Position numbers and translations under genes: made by a program. Shown in pieces: positions 35,064 to 43,016 of a stretch of DNA of 64,000 nt. The DNA lies in contig JBKHYJ010000050.1 in NCBI GenBank assembly GCA_046565505.1, forward strand, positions 37,485 to 101,484. Direction: 5' to 3'. Each line of letters begins with the position of its first letter. The first letter of the stretch is position 1. A model generated the notes under the pieces. That model did not search any database and was not told the DNA's origin. It was given only the letters and a program-made list of their open reading frames with translations. The DNA is from JBKHYJ01 sp046565505. Lineage in GTDB: Bacteria > Acidobacteriota > Blastocatellia > UBA7656.

Positions 35064-36245
35064 TTATTCTGGCACCTTTGGGCTTACTTTCCTTCCATCT
35101 TCTGTTCTCAAGTGCTCGCTGATTGTATCTTTTAGTTGGAATCTAAGGTCTTCCAGATTTTCAGGAGTATACATAATGGTACGTATATCTCTAATATCAA
35201 ATGGAAGTGGGCTGTTATCTGCTGATAGTTGAATGACTGGTTTATTAAGCACATGGGCCAATCCTAGTTCGTAGAATACATTCGGATTCATTCCCGTCAA
35301 GTCAGCCACTACAAGACGGGCATACCGAATATCGTTAAATATCTGATTCATAATCCTGCCGGTTAACTTTACCTCATCAGCTCGAACAGGAATCAGTCCG
35401 TTATCGTATATGGCATCTTTTATTGCTATGTTCCACACATCTGGTCTAACAATCTCTGAACTGAAGGGCATAACAACAAAAACATAGTCTTCTTCGTATC
35501 GAGGAGCATGAGTGAGCTTAAAATAATCAAACTCTGCAACAGTGAGAGGAATAGCTTTTCTCATGATCCCAAAATAGCCTTTATGTTGATCGTCAAAGAT
35601 TGAAGAGGTCGTAACATCTACTGGCACCCTCTGACCATTCGAGTGGAGGCGCACTGTGTTGTAGCGGCAGTGTGATCTAGGCTTGGCTCTGAGTTCTCCT
35701 AGAATTTCATCAACCTCTTTACATAAATCATCTGGCACCAAGAATTTTCTAATGTCTCTTCCACGTACCTCTTCTCGGTTGAACCCAAAGAGCTTTTCTG
35801 CCCCAGCGTTCCATAATACTACTCGACCTGATGGATCGAGTATTCCGATTGCGTCCCAGGTAAGCTCAACAAACTTAGAGAAGTTAATCCACTCCCTTTC
35901 CTCCCTTAACGCCTCCGTTGCACGATTTACTATCCTATAGAACCAAATGGCAGAAAAAAGGACTAATCCTTTGATTGATGTGACGAACCAAGGATGTCGC
36001 AAAAACTCTTCCAGAGGTTTGTGAACGACACGCGCAATATTTACGATGGCCCAATATATCGAATCTATAACGAGGGTGGTAGCAACAATCCGAAAGGCCT
36101 TCTGAATTTGAGAATAACTTGTTGAGTCAATAATTGGTTTCCGAGCTTTCAGCACCTCCCCAGTTCTGCTCCATACGACGAGCCAAAACACAACAAGTAG
36201 AATATAAACAATAATCTGGGCATATTCAGCAATAGTATATGACAT
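35064..36245 (-). CDS. Membrane PAS sensor fused to NDT-like (nucleoside deoxyribosyltransferase-fold) domain
   Basis: The 393-residue protein has TM helices at about 10-25, 50-70 and 85-105. A PAS domain at about 125-240 has WDAIGILDPSGRVVLWNAGA and FGFNREEVRGRDI. The C-terminal 140 residues have VFVVMPFSSE, ADEVKLTGRIMNQIF, RLVVADLTGMNPNVFYELGL, the pattern of TIR-like/NDT-like domains common in conflict proteins and predicted to split N-glycosidic bonds. It would sense a membrane or small-molecule cue and act on a nucleoside or NAD-like substrate. It follows pyrE on the same strand after 79 nt. Confidence 0.75.
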   Translation of the reverse strand: MSYTIAEYAQIIVYILLVVFWLVVWSRTGEVLKARKPIIDSTSYSQIQKAFRIVATTLVIDSIYWAIVNIARVVHKPLEEFLRHPWFVTSIKGLVLFSAIWFYRIVNRATEALREEREWINFSKFVELTWDAIGILDPSGRVVLWNAGAEKLFGFNREEVRGRDIRKFLVPDDLCKEVDEILGELRAKPRSHCRYNTVRLHSNGQRVPVDVTTSSIFDDQHKGYFGIMRKAIPLTVAEFDYFKLTHAPRYEEDYVFVVMPFSSEIVRPDVWNIAIKDAIYDNGLIPVRADEVKLTGRIMNQIFNDIRYARLVVADLTGMNPNVFYELGLAHVLNKPVIQLSADNSPLPFDIRDIRTIMYTPENLEDLRFQLKDTISEHLRTEDGRKVSPKVPE

Positions 36246-36324
36246 TCAGGATTTACTCTCCTTTTTCGAACATCAGTAATTTATGCGAAGCGGAGGGAGT
36301 TGATGAATCTACTAATACTCTTAA

Positions 36325-36963
36325 CTAAGGCTTGTGCAACCCTTTTTGTATAATGAATTCGCGACCTTTACCCACATCAATATTAATGGGCACTCCTTTA
36401 TTGCATAGTGGGCAACCGTCTTCATCCCAAGTATCTAATGAAAGCTCAAGGAGGCTACATAGCTTTGGTGGATTGCCAACTTGATCAATGGTAACGTCGC
36501 CACGATTGCATAGAGCAGCAGCTCCTATTACTATTCCACCATTGATACGAACAGCCTGGATCACCTCTTTAAGCGACGCACCTGTAGTTAGTACATCCTC
36601 AACAATGAGTACTCGTTTATCTTTAAGTAGTTGATCATAACCTCGACGAAAGATGAAGGATCCTTGCTCTCCTTTTTCAGCGTAAATAGCAAGTACAATA
36701 TGGCCTTTCGTCGATAAGTGATAAGCAACCCATTGTGAAAGTATCACACCACCGATTGCTGGTGCCGCCACGATTTCTATCGCATCTTTAGTAAATTGCG
36801 CTGCAATTTCTTGGCAGAGTGAGGAAACCGCACGCGTATTGGGATAGATTGCATCTTTATTAATATACGTACTCCCATGCTTGCCTGATGTATATACAAC
36901 ATGTGTATCTCTGATTATGGCTTTATGTTGTTCTAAAACTCTTACTGCGTCTATATTTTTCAT
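36325..36963 (-). CDS. pyrE: Orotate phosphoribosyltransferase
   Basis: The 212-residue protein is a typical PyrE: HVVYTSGKHGSTYINKDAIY at the start, EIVAAPAIGGVILSQWVAYH, and the PRPP loop RVLIVEDVLTTGASLKEVIQ. A C-terminal CPLCNKGVPINI segment is extra. It converts orotate and PRPP to OMP. It is divergent from the HTH-PyrF operon, and PyrF on the element completes UMP synthesis, so the pair is duplicated cargo relative to the chromosome. Confidence 0.9.
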   Translation of the reverse strand: MKNIDAVRVLEQHKAIIRDTHVVYTSGKHGSTYINKDAIYPNTRAVSSLCQEIAAQFTKDAIEIVAAPAIGGVILSQWVAYHLSTKGHIVLAIYAEKGEQGSFIFRRGYDQLLKDKRVLIVEDVLTTGASLKEVIQAVRINGGIVIGAAALCNRGDVTIDQVGNPPKLCSLLELSLDTWDEDGCPLCNKGVPINIDVGKGREFIIQKGLHKP

Positions 36964-37559
36964 ATTTCGTCCCTTTGAAACATTAATCTAGTTGACTATC
37001 AGAGTTATTTATTGGCCATTTCCTTAAATTACCGTTAGGGATGACAAACCCTGAACGGTTACCTACAGATAGTTATAAATAGATTTATCCAACACCAGAT
37101 TGTTCGTTAGGTGCGTTGACTGTAATGCTCAGCACCCCTTTTGTCAATTGAAACGCTTGGCCAGTAAGAGAATGTATTTATTAGGCCAGGATAGCGAAAC
37201 ACTCTGGCTGCCTTGCCCTAAATTCACTGCTATATAAGGAGTATTACTTATAAAAAGCAGGTTAGTATCTACTTTTCGGCATATTATAATCTGTTATAGT
37301 ACAGTTGTTTTTAGCAAATCGCTCAAATATGGTTTAAATGACTCTGTATAAGCAACAGAGTTAGACGCCACCTAACAAGCAGAGGCAGCGGAGCAATCGC
37401 CAATTGCGAATAGTAACAATTATACCCACACCAAAAGCTGTTAGCCGCCCATCGAGCGCCCAACGCCCTGGCTTATATGCTCTTGTGATGTGACACTGAT
37501 GTTTGTCGAGGAGGCGACGGCTGTGGTGATGTAAATCTAGTCACCAGTTTAGTTTGAGC
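36964..37559. other. Divergent regulatory region, mostly non-coding
   Basis: About 600 nt, AT-rich, between pyrE and the HTH operon. It contains the second copy of a duplicated 70-nt segment at about 37462-37532. I see no gene in it. Confidence 0.5.
37462..37532 (+). repeat. Imperfect direct repeat, copy 2
   Basis: This copy reads CCCAACGCCCTGGCTTATAT, then TTGTGATGTGACACTGATG and GGCGACGGCTGTGGTGATG, matching 34496-34563 with substitutions and small insertions. It may mark a module boundary. Confidence 0.6.
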
Positions 37560-37587
37560 TTGACAGGAAATCTCTTTAGAGTATTAT
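37560..37587 (+). promoter_or_regulatory. Strong sigma70-like promoter of the HTH-PyrF operon
   Basis: TTGACA at 37560-37565, 16 bp, then TATTAT at 37582-37587. The match to consensus is good and no other candidate lies closer. A 20-nt palindrome starts at the last base of the -10. Confidence 0.65.
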
Positions 37588-37606
37588 TAGGAGCTAAAGC
37601 TCCTAA
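37587..37606. promoter_or_regulatory. 20-nt palindrome over the transcription start, candidate operator
   Basis: TTAGGAGCTAAAGCTCCTAA is perfectly palindromic (9 bp, 2-nt centre). It overlaps the expected start of transcription. Further partial repeats of GACCTAAAAG/GGTCTTAAAG follow at 37609-37650. The MerR-like protein coded next is the natural candidate to bind here. Confidence 0.6.
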
Positions 37607-37737
37607 AAGACCTAAAAGTTTTCATGGTCTTAAAGGTCTCATAGGAGTTTAAAGAGTTCTAGGCGCTAGCGCTGTCGAAGTTTTTGGGGTGAGTACCGGG
37701 CTTCTTACACTAGTTGATAGCAGAGGAGGGTTGACGG

Positions 37738-37986
37738 TTGAAAGGGTCGAGAGGAAATGACAAAGTGGTAACAGCCAAAGACTTAGCCAAAGCCGCAAAT
37801 GAACCATATAACACAATTGATTTTTGGACCGGAGAGGACTTATTAGTGTATACAAGAAAGGGTAGGAAACGCTTCTATCCCTTAGAGGTAAACCTGGAAA
37901 GGTGTAGTCGCATACGCGAATTACAAAATGAGGGCTATTCTCTCCCAAGCATCCGTAAAGAATTCTCTCGAAAAGGTGGGATATAA
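37738..37986 (+). CDS. MerR-like HTH regulator
   Basis: The 82-residue protein has VVTAKDLAKAANEPYNTIDF, then GRKRFYPLEVNLERCSRIRE and LQNEGYSLPSIRKEF, the MerR winged-helix pattern without an effector domain. The start is TTG 37738 with GAGGAGGG about 8 nt upstream; GTG 37765 is an alternative. It likely controls the operon from the palindromic promoter region just upstream. Confidence 0.65.
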   Translation: MKGSRGNDKVVTAKDLAKAANEPYNTIDFWTGEDLLVYTRKGRKRFYPLEVNLERCSRIRELQNEGYSLPSIRKEFSRKGGI

Positions 37987-38039
37987 TAAGTACAGGAATT
38001 GCTGATTAGAAGTTGTCATGTACTAAAGGAAAGCATAGA

Positions 38040-38486
38040 ATGCAGCGCACGAATCACATAAACAATGTTACAGGTACGCGGGATATGAAAAGCCTTATGG
38101 CGACATGGGTTAGGCAAGCGAGCCAAGAAATGAGTGCTGATACAGCATCGAGACTTATTCCTTTGAGACCACTCAAGCGACTGCAAAGAAGGCTAGAGAA
38201 TTCTGTTAGTTCATCTATTGATAAGGAAGATTTATATCTGGTTTTCTTTCTATCAGCTTTCATTCAAGATATTTTTTACAATTTAGCGGGTGAGGTTCCT
38301 TACTCTGAAAAAGTTGAGCAAGAAAAGCAAAAGATTTATAGCGAACTCATTCAAATCCTCTCTCAATTGGCAAATGCGCTAGAAAAAGGAAATTTTGAAG
38401 AAGAAAAGCTAGCCTGTGCTGACATGGTGTACACCTATTTGAGTGGTGTAAAATTTATTGATTCAGCTTTAAAGGAGGAAGGCTAA
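38040..38486 (+). CDS. Hypothetical helical protein, 148 aa
   Basis: I do not recognise it. It is mostly helical: KRLQRRLENSVSSSIDKEDL, FFLSAFIQDIFYNLAGEV and ELIQILSQLANALEKGNFEE. AAAGGA precedes ATG 38040. Its stop overlaps the next ATG (TAATG), so it is coupled with the phosphoribosyltransferase and may be its partner. Confidence 0.65.
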   Translation: MQRTNHINNVTGTRDMKSLMATWVRQASQEMSADTASRLIPLRPLKRLQRRLENSVSSSIDKEDLYLVFFLSAFIQDIFYNLAGEVPYSEKVEQEKQKIYSELIQILSQLANALEKGNFEEEKLACADMVYTYLSGVKFIDSALKEEG

Positions 38487-39181
38487 TGCAAGAAGAAAGA
38501 TTCGTTCTTTTCGATGCTACAGTTGAAGAAGAACGCGCCCTGTTTTCAGAGTTTGCGCGCGCTTGCTTAAAGAATAGCCGCTATGACTTTGTTGGTGGGG
38601 GATCAGGTGGCAATTATGTGGACATAGATGAGTATGCTGCTGGAAGAGATTCAGATGATGTTTACAAAAGCGAAGAAGCCTTTAAGAGAGCAGAGCAGCT
38701 TGGTCGTTTCATTGCAAGCAAGATCAAGCTTTTGAAAGATAGTGGCATCGAAATAGATCGACTTGCTTTCATTGAGAGAGACAGTGGTCCTGTTGGAATG
38801 ATAACTTACAAAGATTTCTTAGGAACAATTACTAAATTGGAAACTTGCTCAATACGTCCCCGTAAAAGGCTTTTGGCATCTGCCGTAAAAGGACGCCCCT
38901 TACGGCAGCACGAAAAAGTCGTATTAATAAATGATGTTGCAACTGATGGTGATGCCATCCTATCTGCCGCCGATAAGATTTGGCAACAGGGAGGAGTTGT
39001 TGCCTTTGCAATAGTTATGTTCGATAGGTGTGAAGGTGCTAGGGAGCATTTAGCGCAGTACGATATTGAGCTATATTCAATCTTTGATAAAGACAGCCTT
39101 ATCAAAGAGGGTCACATTGAGAAAGACTCTAAACCGAACAACAATGTAGTGCAGTTCATTGGTGTGGCTACAACTCGGTAA
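38486..39181 (+). CDS. Type I phosphoribosyltransferase-like protein
   Basis: The 231-residue protein has the PRTase signature EKVVLINDVATDGDAILSAA, where the PRPP loop is DVATDGD rather than DVxTTGx. The N-terminal region has IDRLAFIERDSGPVGMITYK, similar to the orotate-PRTase-like class. The substrate is unknown, so it may act on another base. It is coupled to the preceding gene by TAATG and followed after 61 nt by the SAHH-like gene. Confidence 0.7.
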   Translation: MQEERFVLFDATVEEERALFSEFARACLKNSRYDFVGGGSGGNYVDIDEYAAGRDSDDVYKSEEAFKRAEQLGRFIASKIKLLKDSGIEIDRLAFIERDSGPVGMITYKDFLGTITKLETCSIRPRKRLLASAVKGRPLRQHEKVVLINDVATDGDAILSAADKIWQQGGVVAFAIVMFDRCEGAREHLAQYDIELYSIFDKDSLIKEGHIEKDSKPNNNVVQFIGVATTR

Positions 39182-39242
39182 TAATTAGACTATCCCTTCT
39201 AAGTGCGTATAGTTTCCCGTTAGTCTCCTTATCAGGATAACT

Positions 39243-40979
39243 ATGACTGGGTCTGCCCCTACAATGCATATTCAGATTAGCGTCTTTGATCGAGTAATTG
39301 TTGCGCAAGACTTCGCTGCTCAAATTATCCGAACATACACGTTTGTAAATGTTGTAGACTCCGAAATCATTATTGACTGGACGCGTAAAGAAGAGTTTGA
39401 CCCGCCCGTTAGGAATTTTCAATGTAGTAATCCATCATCAGAGGTTCAAATTCTTCCGTTTCAAGGCGAAGAAACAGGAGAAGTGTCATGGATACTAGGT
39501 CCTCGTGCCTTACAGCCCGGTGATCAAATTACTGTACAATTCTCTTTTGAACGCCACGAATTGTTTAAGGTATTGCCTCCATTGATCGGAACCTTTGAAT
39601 ATAGCTCTCTAGAACACGTGATATACTCTGTTGAGGTCATACCAGAACTTTCATGTTTATTTGAGTATTCGGAAATCCAAATCATACCAGATCCCATGGA
39701 CGTAGGGAAATCCTCTTTTGTAGTCACTCAGGATGGCAGGCTCGTATCTGCTCCTAGAAGGCTTTCGGCCAATCGAGGTGGGGAATTCTCACTTCGGGTA
39801 ACATCAAGCCCGCCCAGAATAGAAACGCTACCTTTAATTCAAATTTTAGCAAACGAAGCAAAAAACTCAGGGATCTCCATTGCTGACCTAACTCTGATTA
39901 TAGTTCCACATCTATTAACAGATTTTCTCTCGTTTGCAGATGCATTAGAAGCAATTGGTGTAAACCCTGAACGCACATTTATTGTGGGGATCCCCTACTC
40001 TTTAAAGCAGCATGTAGTTCTACATTTACTACATCGCGGGTATAAATCTATTTGGGCGCCAACAGATTATCCCTTTATAGATAAAATTGATGAGGCGATT
40101 CAGGCTGCCGCGGCATCAGTAAAGTCTAATGGTGGCCGGATTTTGATTATTGAAGATGGTGGTTATATTGTTCCAAGACTTCATACCCATTATCCTGAAC
40201 TGATTGACTATGTAATAGGTGCTGTGGAACAAACTGCTAATGGGATTTGGGCTTATCGAACTATTCTGTCTGAAAATAGAAGGATAAGAACAGTGAATGT
40301 GGCGGAATGCGACCTAAAGAAGAGAAGAGAAAGCCCACTCATCGGTGATGCGGTTTTCATGAATGTGAGTCGTCTTTTAGAGAAAGTACAATTAGGTCTT
40401 CGAGATAAACGAGTACTCATAGTAGGGTATGGAGCAACAGGCTCTCGCGTAGCGGAAGTCTTTAGTAAGAATGGAGCCAAAGTTACGGTAATTGATAATA
40501 AGGAAGACAGGCGCGAAAAGGCTAAGCAAGATAGCTATGACGTGGCGGATAATCTTGAGACTGCTATTAAGGGAAAGTTCCTTATCGTAGGATGCACAGG
40601 AGAAGAGATCATCGGAATGAATGCTTTACTAAGCGCAGATCATCAAACATATTTCGTTAATGCCTCTTCAAAACGGTTAGAAGTAAACCATAGAGATTTG
40701 CTTAACATCACAAGAGAAACAGAGCTTCTGCCTGGGTTTGGAACGAAGTACCATTTAATAAACGGGCGAGATATAACCATACTAGCGAACGGATTTCCTG
40801 TTAATTTTCATGGTAAGGCCGAGAGTGTTCCAGATAAAGAGCTTCAATTTATCTATGGTCTTTTGTTAGATAGTGCAGTTTATCTTGTAAAGACGCCAGA
40901 TCTACCTGTTGGTATTATTGATGTACCAAATGAAAATCAGGAACACATAGAAGAACTACATAACCATCTGCTTCCTTAG
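39243..40979 (+). CDS. S-adenosylhomocysteine hydrolase-like protein with novel N-terminal domain
   Basis: The 578-residue protein has an unrecognised beta-rich N-terminal domain of about 200 residues. After it comes an SAHH-like region: ILIIEDGGYIVPRLHTHYPE, EQTANGIWAYRTI, then a Rossmann dinucleotide site VLIVGYGATGSRVAEVFSKN, and NGRDITILANGFPVNFHGKA near the end. In true SAHH the equivalents are DDGGDL, ETTTG, GYGDVGKG and LLAEGRLVNLGCA, so some residues differ and the substrate is likely a different nucleoside or cofactor derivative. It probably binds NAD. ATG 39243 has AGGA upstream; ATG 39264 is an alternative. It is 14 nt before pyrF. Confidence 0.75.
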   Translation: MTGSAPTMHIQISVFDRVIVAQDFAAQIIRTYTFVNVVDSEIIIDWTRKEEFDPPVRNFQCSNPSSEVQILPFQGEETGEVSWILGPRALQPGDQITVQFSFERHELFKVLPPLIGTFEYSSLEHVIYSVEVIPELSCLFEYSEIQIIPDPMDVGKSSFVVTQDGRLVSAPRRLSANRGGEFSLRVTSSPPRIETLPLIQILANEAKNSGISIADLTLIIVPHLLTDFLSFADALEAIGVNPERTFIVGIPYSLKQHVVLHLLHRGYKSIWAPTDYPFIDKIDEAIQAAAASVKSNGGRILIIEDGGYIVPRLHTHYPELIDYVIGAVEQTANGIWAYRTILSENRRIRTVNVAECDLKKRRESPLIGDAVFMNVSRLLEKVQLGLRDKRVLIVGYGATGSRVAEVFSKNGAKVTVIDNKEDRREKAKQDSYDVADNLETAIKGKFLIVGCTGEEIIGMNALLSADHQTYFVNASSKRLEVNHRDLLNITRETELLPGFGTKYHLINGRDITILANGFPVNFHGKAESVPDKELQFIYGLLLDSAVYLVKTPDLPVGIIDVPNENQEHIEELHNHLLP

Positions 40980-40993
40980 CAGAGATTCAAAGT

Positions 40994-41959
40994 ATGATTA
41001 AAACGGCTAATGAAATGTTTGCGGATAGACTACTGAATGCTGTAGATAAGAAGCAGAGTAATGTAGTTGTCGGATTAGATCCTGACACTCAAAGGTTACC
41101 TAGGTTTTTGCTGGATAAGCACATGACCCTTCATGGCATGGGGTTGAAAGGATTTGCTTCTGCTGTTGCCGATTTTAACACCCAAATTATAGATGCAATA
41201 CAAGACATCGCCGTAGCTGTAAAACCTCAAATAGCATTCTACGAGGCATTAGGCATTCATGGACTTGAGGCATTAAGAAAAACTATTCGCTATGCACACT
41301 CGCGAGACTTGCTTGTTATTCAAGATGCCAAACGTGGAGATATTGGATCAACAGCCGAAGCATATGCTATTGCTCACATTGGCTTGCTTCCAATTAACAA
41401 ACGAAAGAAAGTATCTATATTTGGGGCGGATGCGGTTACTGTCAATCCTTTATTGGGTTCGGACAGCATAGAGCCATTCATAAAAAGAACTGAAAACAAT
41501 GGCAGAGGAATCTTTGTTCTTGTGAAAACATCCAATCCTTCTTCAAGTGAGCTACAGGATTTAGAAACCACATACAACGGTAAGCGTTGTCGGGTTTATG
41601 AAGTTATTGCTGAACTCGTTAATAGATGGGGTGAAAAATCTATGGGGAATCGAGGATACTCATCCGTAGGCGCTGTGGTTGGGGCTACATTTCCGGAACA
41701 AGCAAAGTTACTACGGGAACTTATGCCTCAGGTGATCTTTTTGGTCCCGGGCTATGGTGCTCAAGGTGCAAAGGTTAAAGATATTGTCGATTGCTTTAAC
41801 AAAGATGGATACGGCGCAGTAATTAGTTCTTCGCGTGAGATTATATACGCATACCAGAAACTTTCAGTTAGTAACGACCTGGCAGAAAAGAACTTCGCTG
41901 AGGCCGCGCGCGAATCTGCATGTAAAATGCGCGATGGAATTCGATCTGCTCTTGCATGA
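40994..41959 (+). CDS. pyrF: Orotidine 5'-phosphate decarboxylase (long form)
   Basis: The 321-residue protein has VVVGLDPDTQRLP, AVKPQIAFYEALG and the catalytic DAKRGDIGSTAEAY (DxKxxD), then VVGATFPEQAKLL and FLVPGYGAQG, the type 2 ODCase pattern. It makes UMP from OMP. It is the last gene of the HTH-PRTase-SAHH-like operon and is followed by a hairpin at 42000. With the element's pyrE it completes de novo UMP synthesis steps 5 and 6. Confidence 0.92.
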   Translation: MIKTANEMFADRLLNAVDKKQSNVVVGLDPDTQRLPRFLLDKHMTLHGMGLKGFASAVADFNTQIIDAIQDIAVAVKPQIAFYEALGIHGLEALRKTIRYAHSRDLLVIQDAKRGDIGSTAEAYAIAHIGLLPINKRKKVSIFGADAVTVNPLLGSDSIEPFIKRTENNGRGIFVLVKTSNPSSSELQDLETTYNGKRCRVYEVIAELVNRWGEKSMGNRGYSSVGAVVGATFPEQAKLLRELMPQVIFLVPGYGAQGAKVKDIVDCFNKDGYGAVISSSREIIYAYQKLSVSNDLAEKNFAEAARESACKMRDGIRSALA

Positions 41960-41999
41960 TTTCTTTCAGATCAAACCAATATTGCGAGATACAGCAAAC

Positions 42000-42018
42000 A
42001 TCGAGTCTAAGACTCGAT
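42000..42018 (+). terminator. Hairpin after pyrF
   Basis: ATCGAGTC at 42000-42007 and GACTCGAT at 42011-42018 pair perfectly around a 3-nt loop. It lies 40 nt after the pyrF stop. No T run follows, so the terminator reading is modest. Confidence 0.4.
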
Positions 42019-42035
42019 AACTTTCCTGCAAGAAG

Positions 42036-42059
42036 CTGACAGCAGCCCTGACAGCAGCC
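42036..42059. repeat. Tandem 12-bp repeats, candidate integrase arm sites (right)
   Basis: CTGACAGCAGCC occurs twice in tandem. It differs from the left-end pair only at a few positions (YTGACAGCARYC), which supports a shared integrase-binding role. Confidence 0.55.
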
Positions 42060-42150
42060 AGGATAAAAAGGAGTAACACGCAATGGACAAGGCGGCACTC
42101 AAGTTGTTGATTTATAGACACTGCAACACGTAGTGATACGCCTGCCTCGA

Positions 42151-42198
42151 AGTGGCACTCAAGAGGTCGTCGGTTCGAGCCCGACTAGCTCCACTTTA
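42151..42198 (+). repeat. attR core, 48-nt copy of tRNA-Ala 3' end
   Basis: This copy matches 15598-15645 with one change (G at 42179). It is a truncated tRNA fragment, not a gene. It closes the 26.6-kb element and directly precedes a second integrase gene. Confidence 0.9.
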
Positions 42199-42214
42199 GA
42201 ATCAACCAGATACG

Positions 42215-42232
42215 GGCAGCCTTCGGGTTGCC
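42215..42232 (+). terminator. Terminator hairpin after attR
   Basis: GGCAGCC at 42215-42221 pairs with GGTTGCC at 42226-42232 (one G-U), loop TTCG, then TTTTCTATTTT. It mirrors the hairpin after the intact tRNA. Confidence 0.65.
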
Positions 42233-42241
42233 TTTTCTATT

Positions 42242-42263
42242 TTGTGTGCCTATTGTGTGCCAA
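42242..42263. repeat. Tandem 11-bp repeats, candidate arm sites of the second integrase
   Basis: TTGTGTGCCTA and TTGTGTGCCAA lie head to tail at the 3' end of the second integrase, in the same place as the 12-bp repeats beside the first one. The sequence is different, as expected for another integrase specificity. Confidence 0.45.
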
Positions 42264-42792
42264 CTTTCTTAAAGAGCATTGCTTCGAGCTTATGCGTAGA
42301 AGCCTTCTGCATTGATGGCAGAATGTGAGAGTAAACATCCATAGTCATTCTGATACTGGCATGACCTAAGCGTTCCGCAACCACCTTTGGGTTTTCATTT
42401 GCAGCTAGAAGTAAGGTTGCACAAGAATGTCTTAGATAATACAGCCTCAGTGACTCGGATAATCCAGCACGCTTGAGAATTGGCTTGAAGTGACGACGAA
42501 CAATGTCTCGCTGCAATATAGGTCTCCCCACACCTGTAGCGAAGACCAGATCATGGTCTTGATACTTCGGTCCCGCCTTTAACCTCTCTTCTAATTGCCT
42601 GCGCTTGTATTCAACAACGCTATAAACTAACGAGCCAGGTATGGTGATGCTTCGCCTGCTTCTAGGTGTCTTAGGCTCGGTGAAGGACCAGCCGATTTTA
42701 CTCCTCCAGATAACTACCCGCTGGACTGTGACAATACCGTTCTGAAAATCAATACCTTTCCACTGTTTCCTGAGAGCCTTAGCACTTTTCAC
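42250..42792 (-). pseudogene. int: Truncated tyrosine recombinase, catalytic domain only
   Basis: The 180-residue frame holds the C-terminal half of an integrase: LRLYYLRHSCATLLL (HxxR-type box), LGHASIRMTMDVYSHIL (His, Tyr nucleophile) and a Lys/Arg-rich strand. The first Arg box and the core-binding domain are missing, so it cannot be active alone. It lies just outside attR and points at it as the first integrase does at attL. It is probably what is left of an earlier element in the same tRNA. Confidence 0.75.
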
Positions 42793-43016
42793 GTTGGGGA
42801 CTCTCAGGGGGCGCAGAAAATAAAAACCCTATGATTCAATGTCCACTACACGGTTGGCAAAAAGCCAACAAGCATATGGAGGAGAGAATCTTGATATGTG
42901 AGAAGTGTGACCAGGAGAACGAGTGGGCTCAGGGGACATAAAAATCCCTATAGGCCAGCCAACTGTATTGCCATATGAAAACAAACCTAAAACTTATCTA
43001 CCGCGCAGGCGGAGAG
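42793..43016. other. Remnant region between integrase fragment and small exported genes
   Basis: A 21-codon frame near 42876 reads ILICEKCDQENEW after a ribosome-like GGAGGAG, a possible zinc-ribbon fragment. Nothing else is recognisable. This may be decayed DNA of the second element. Confidence 0.3.
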
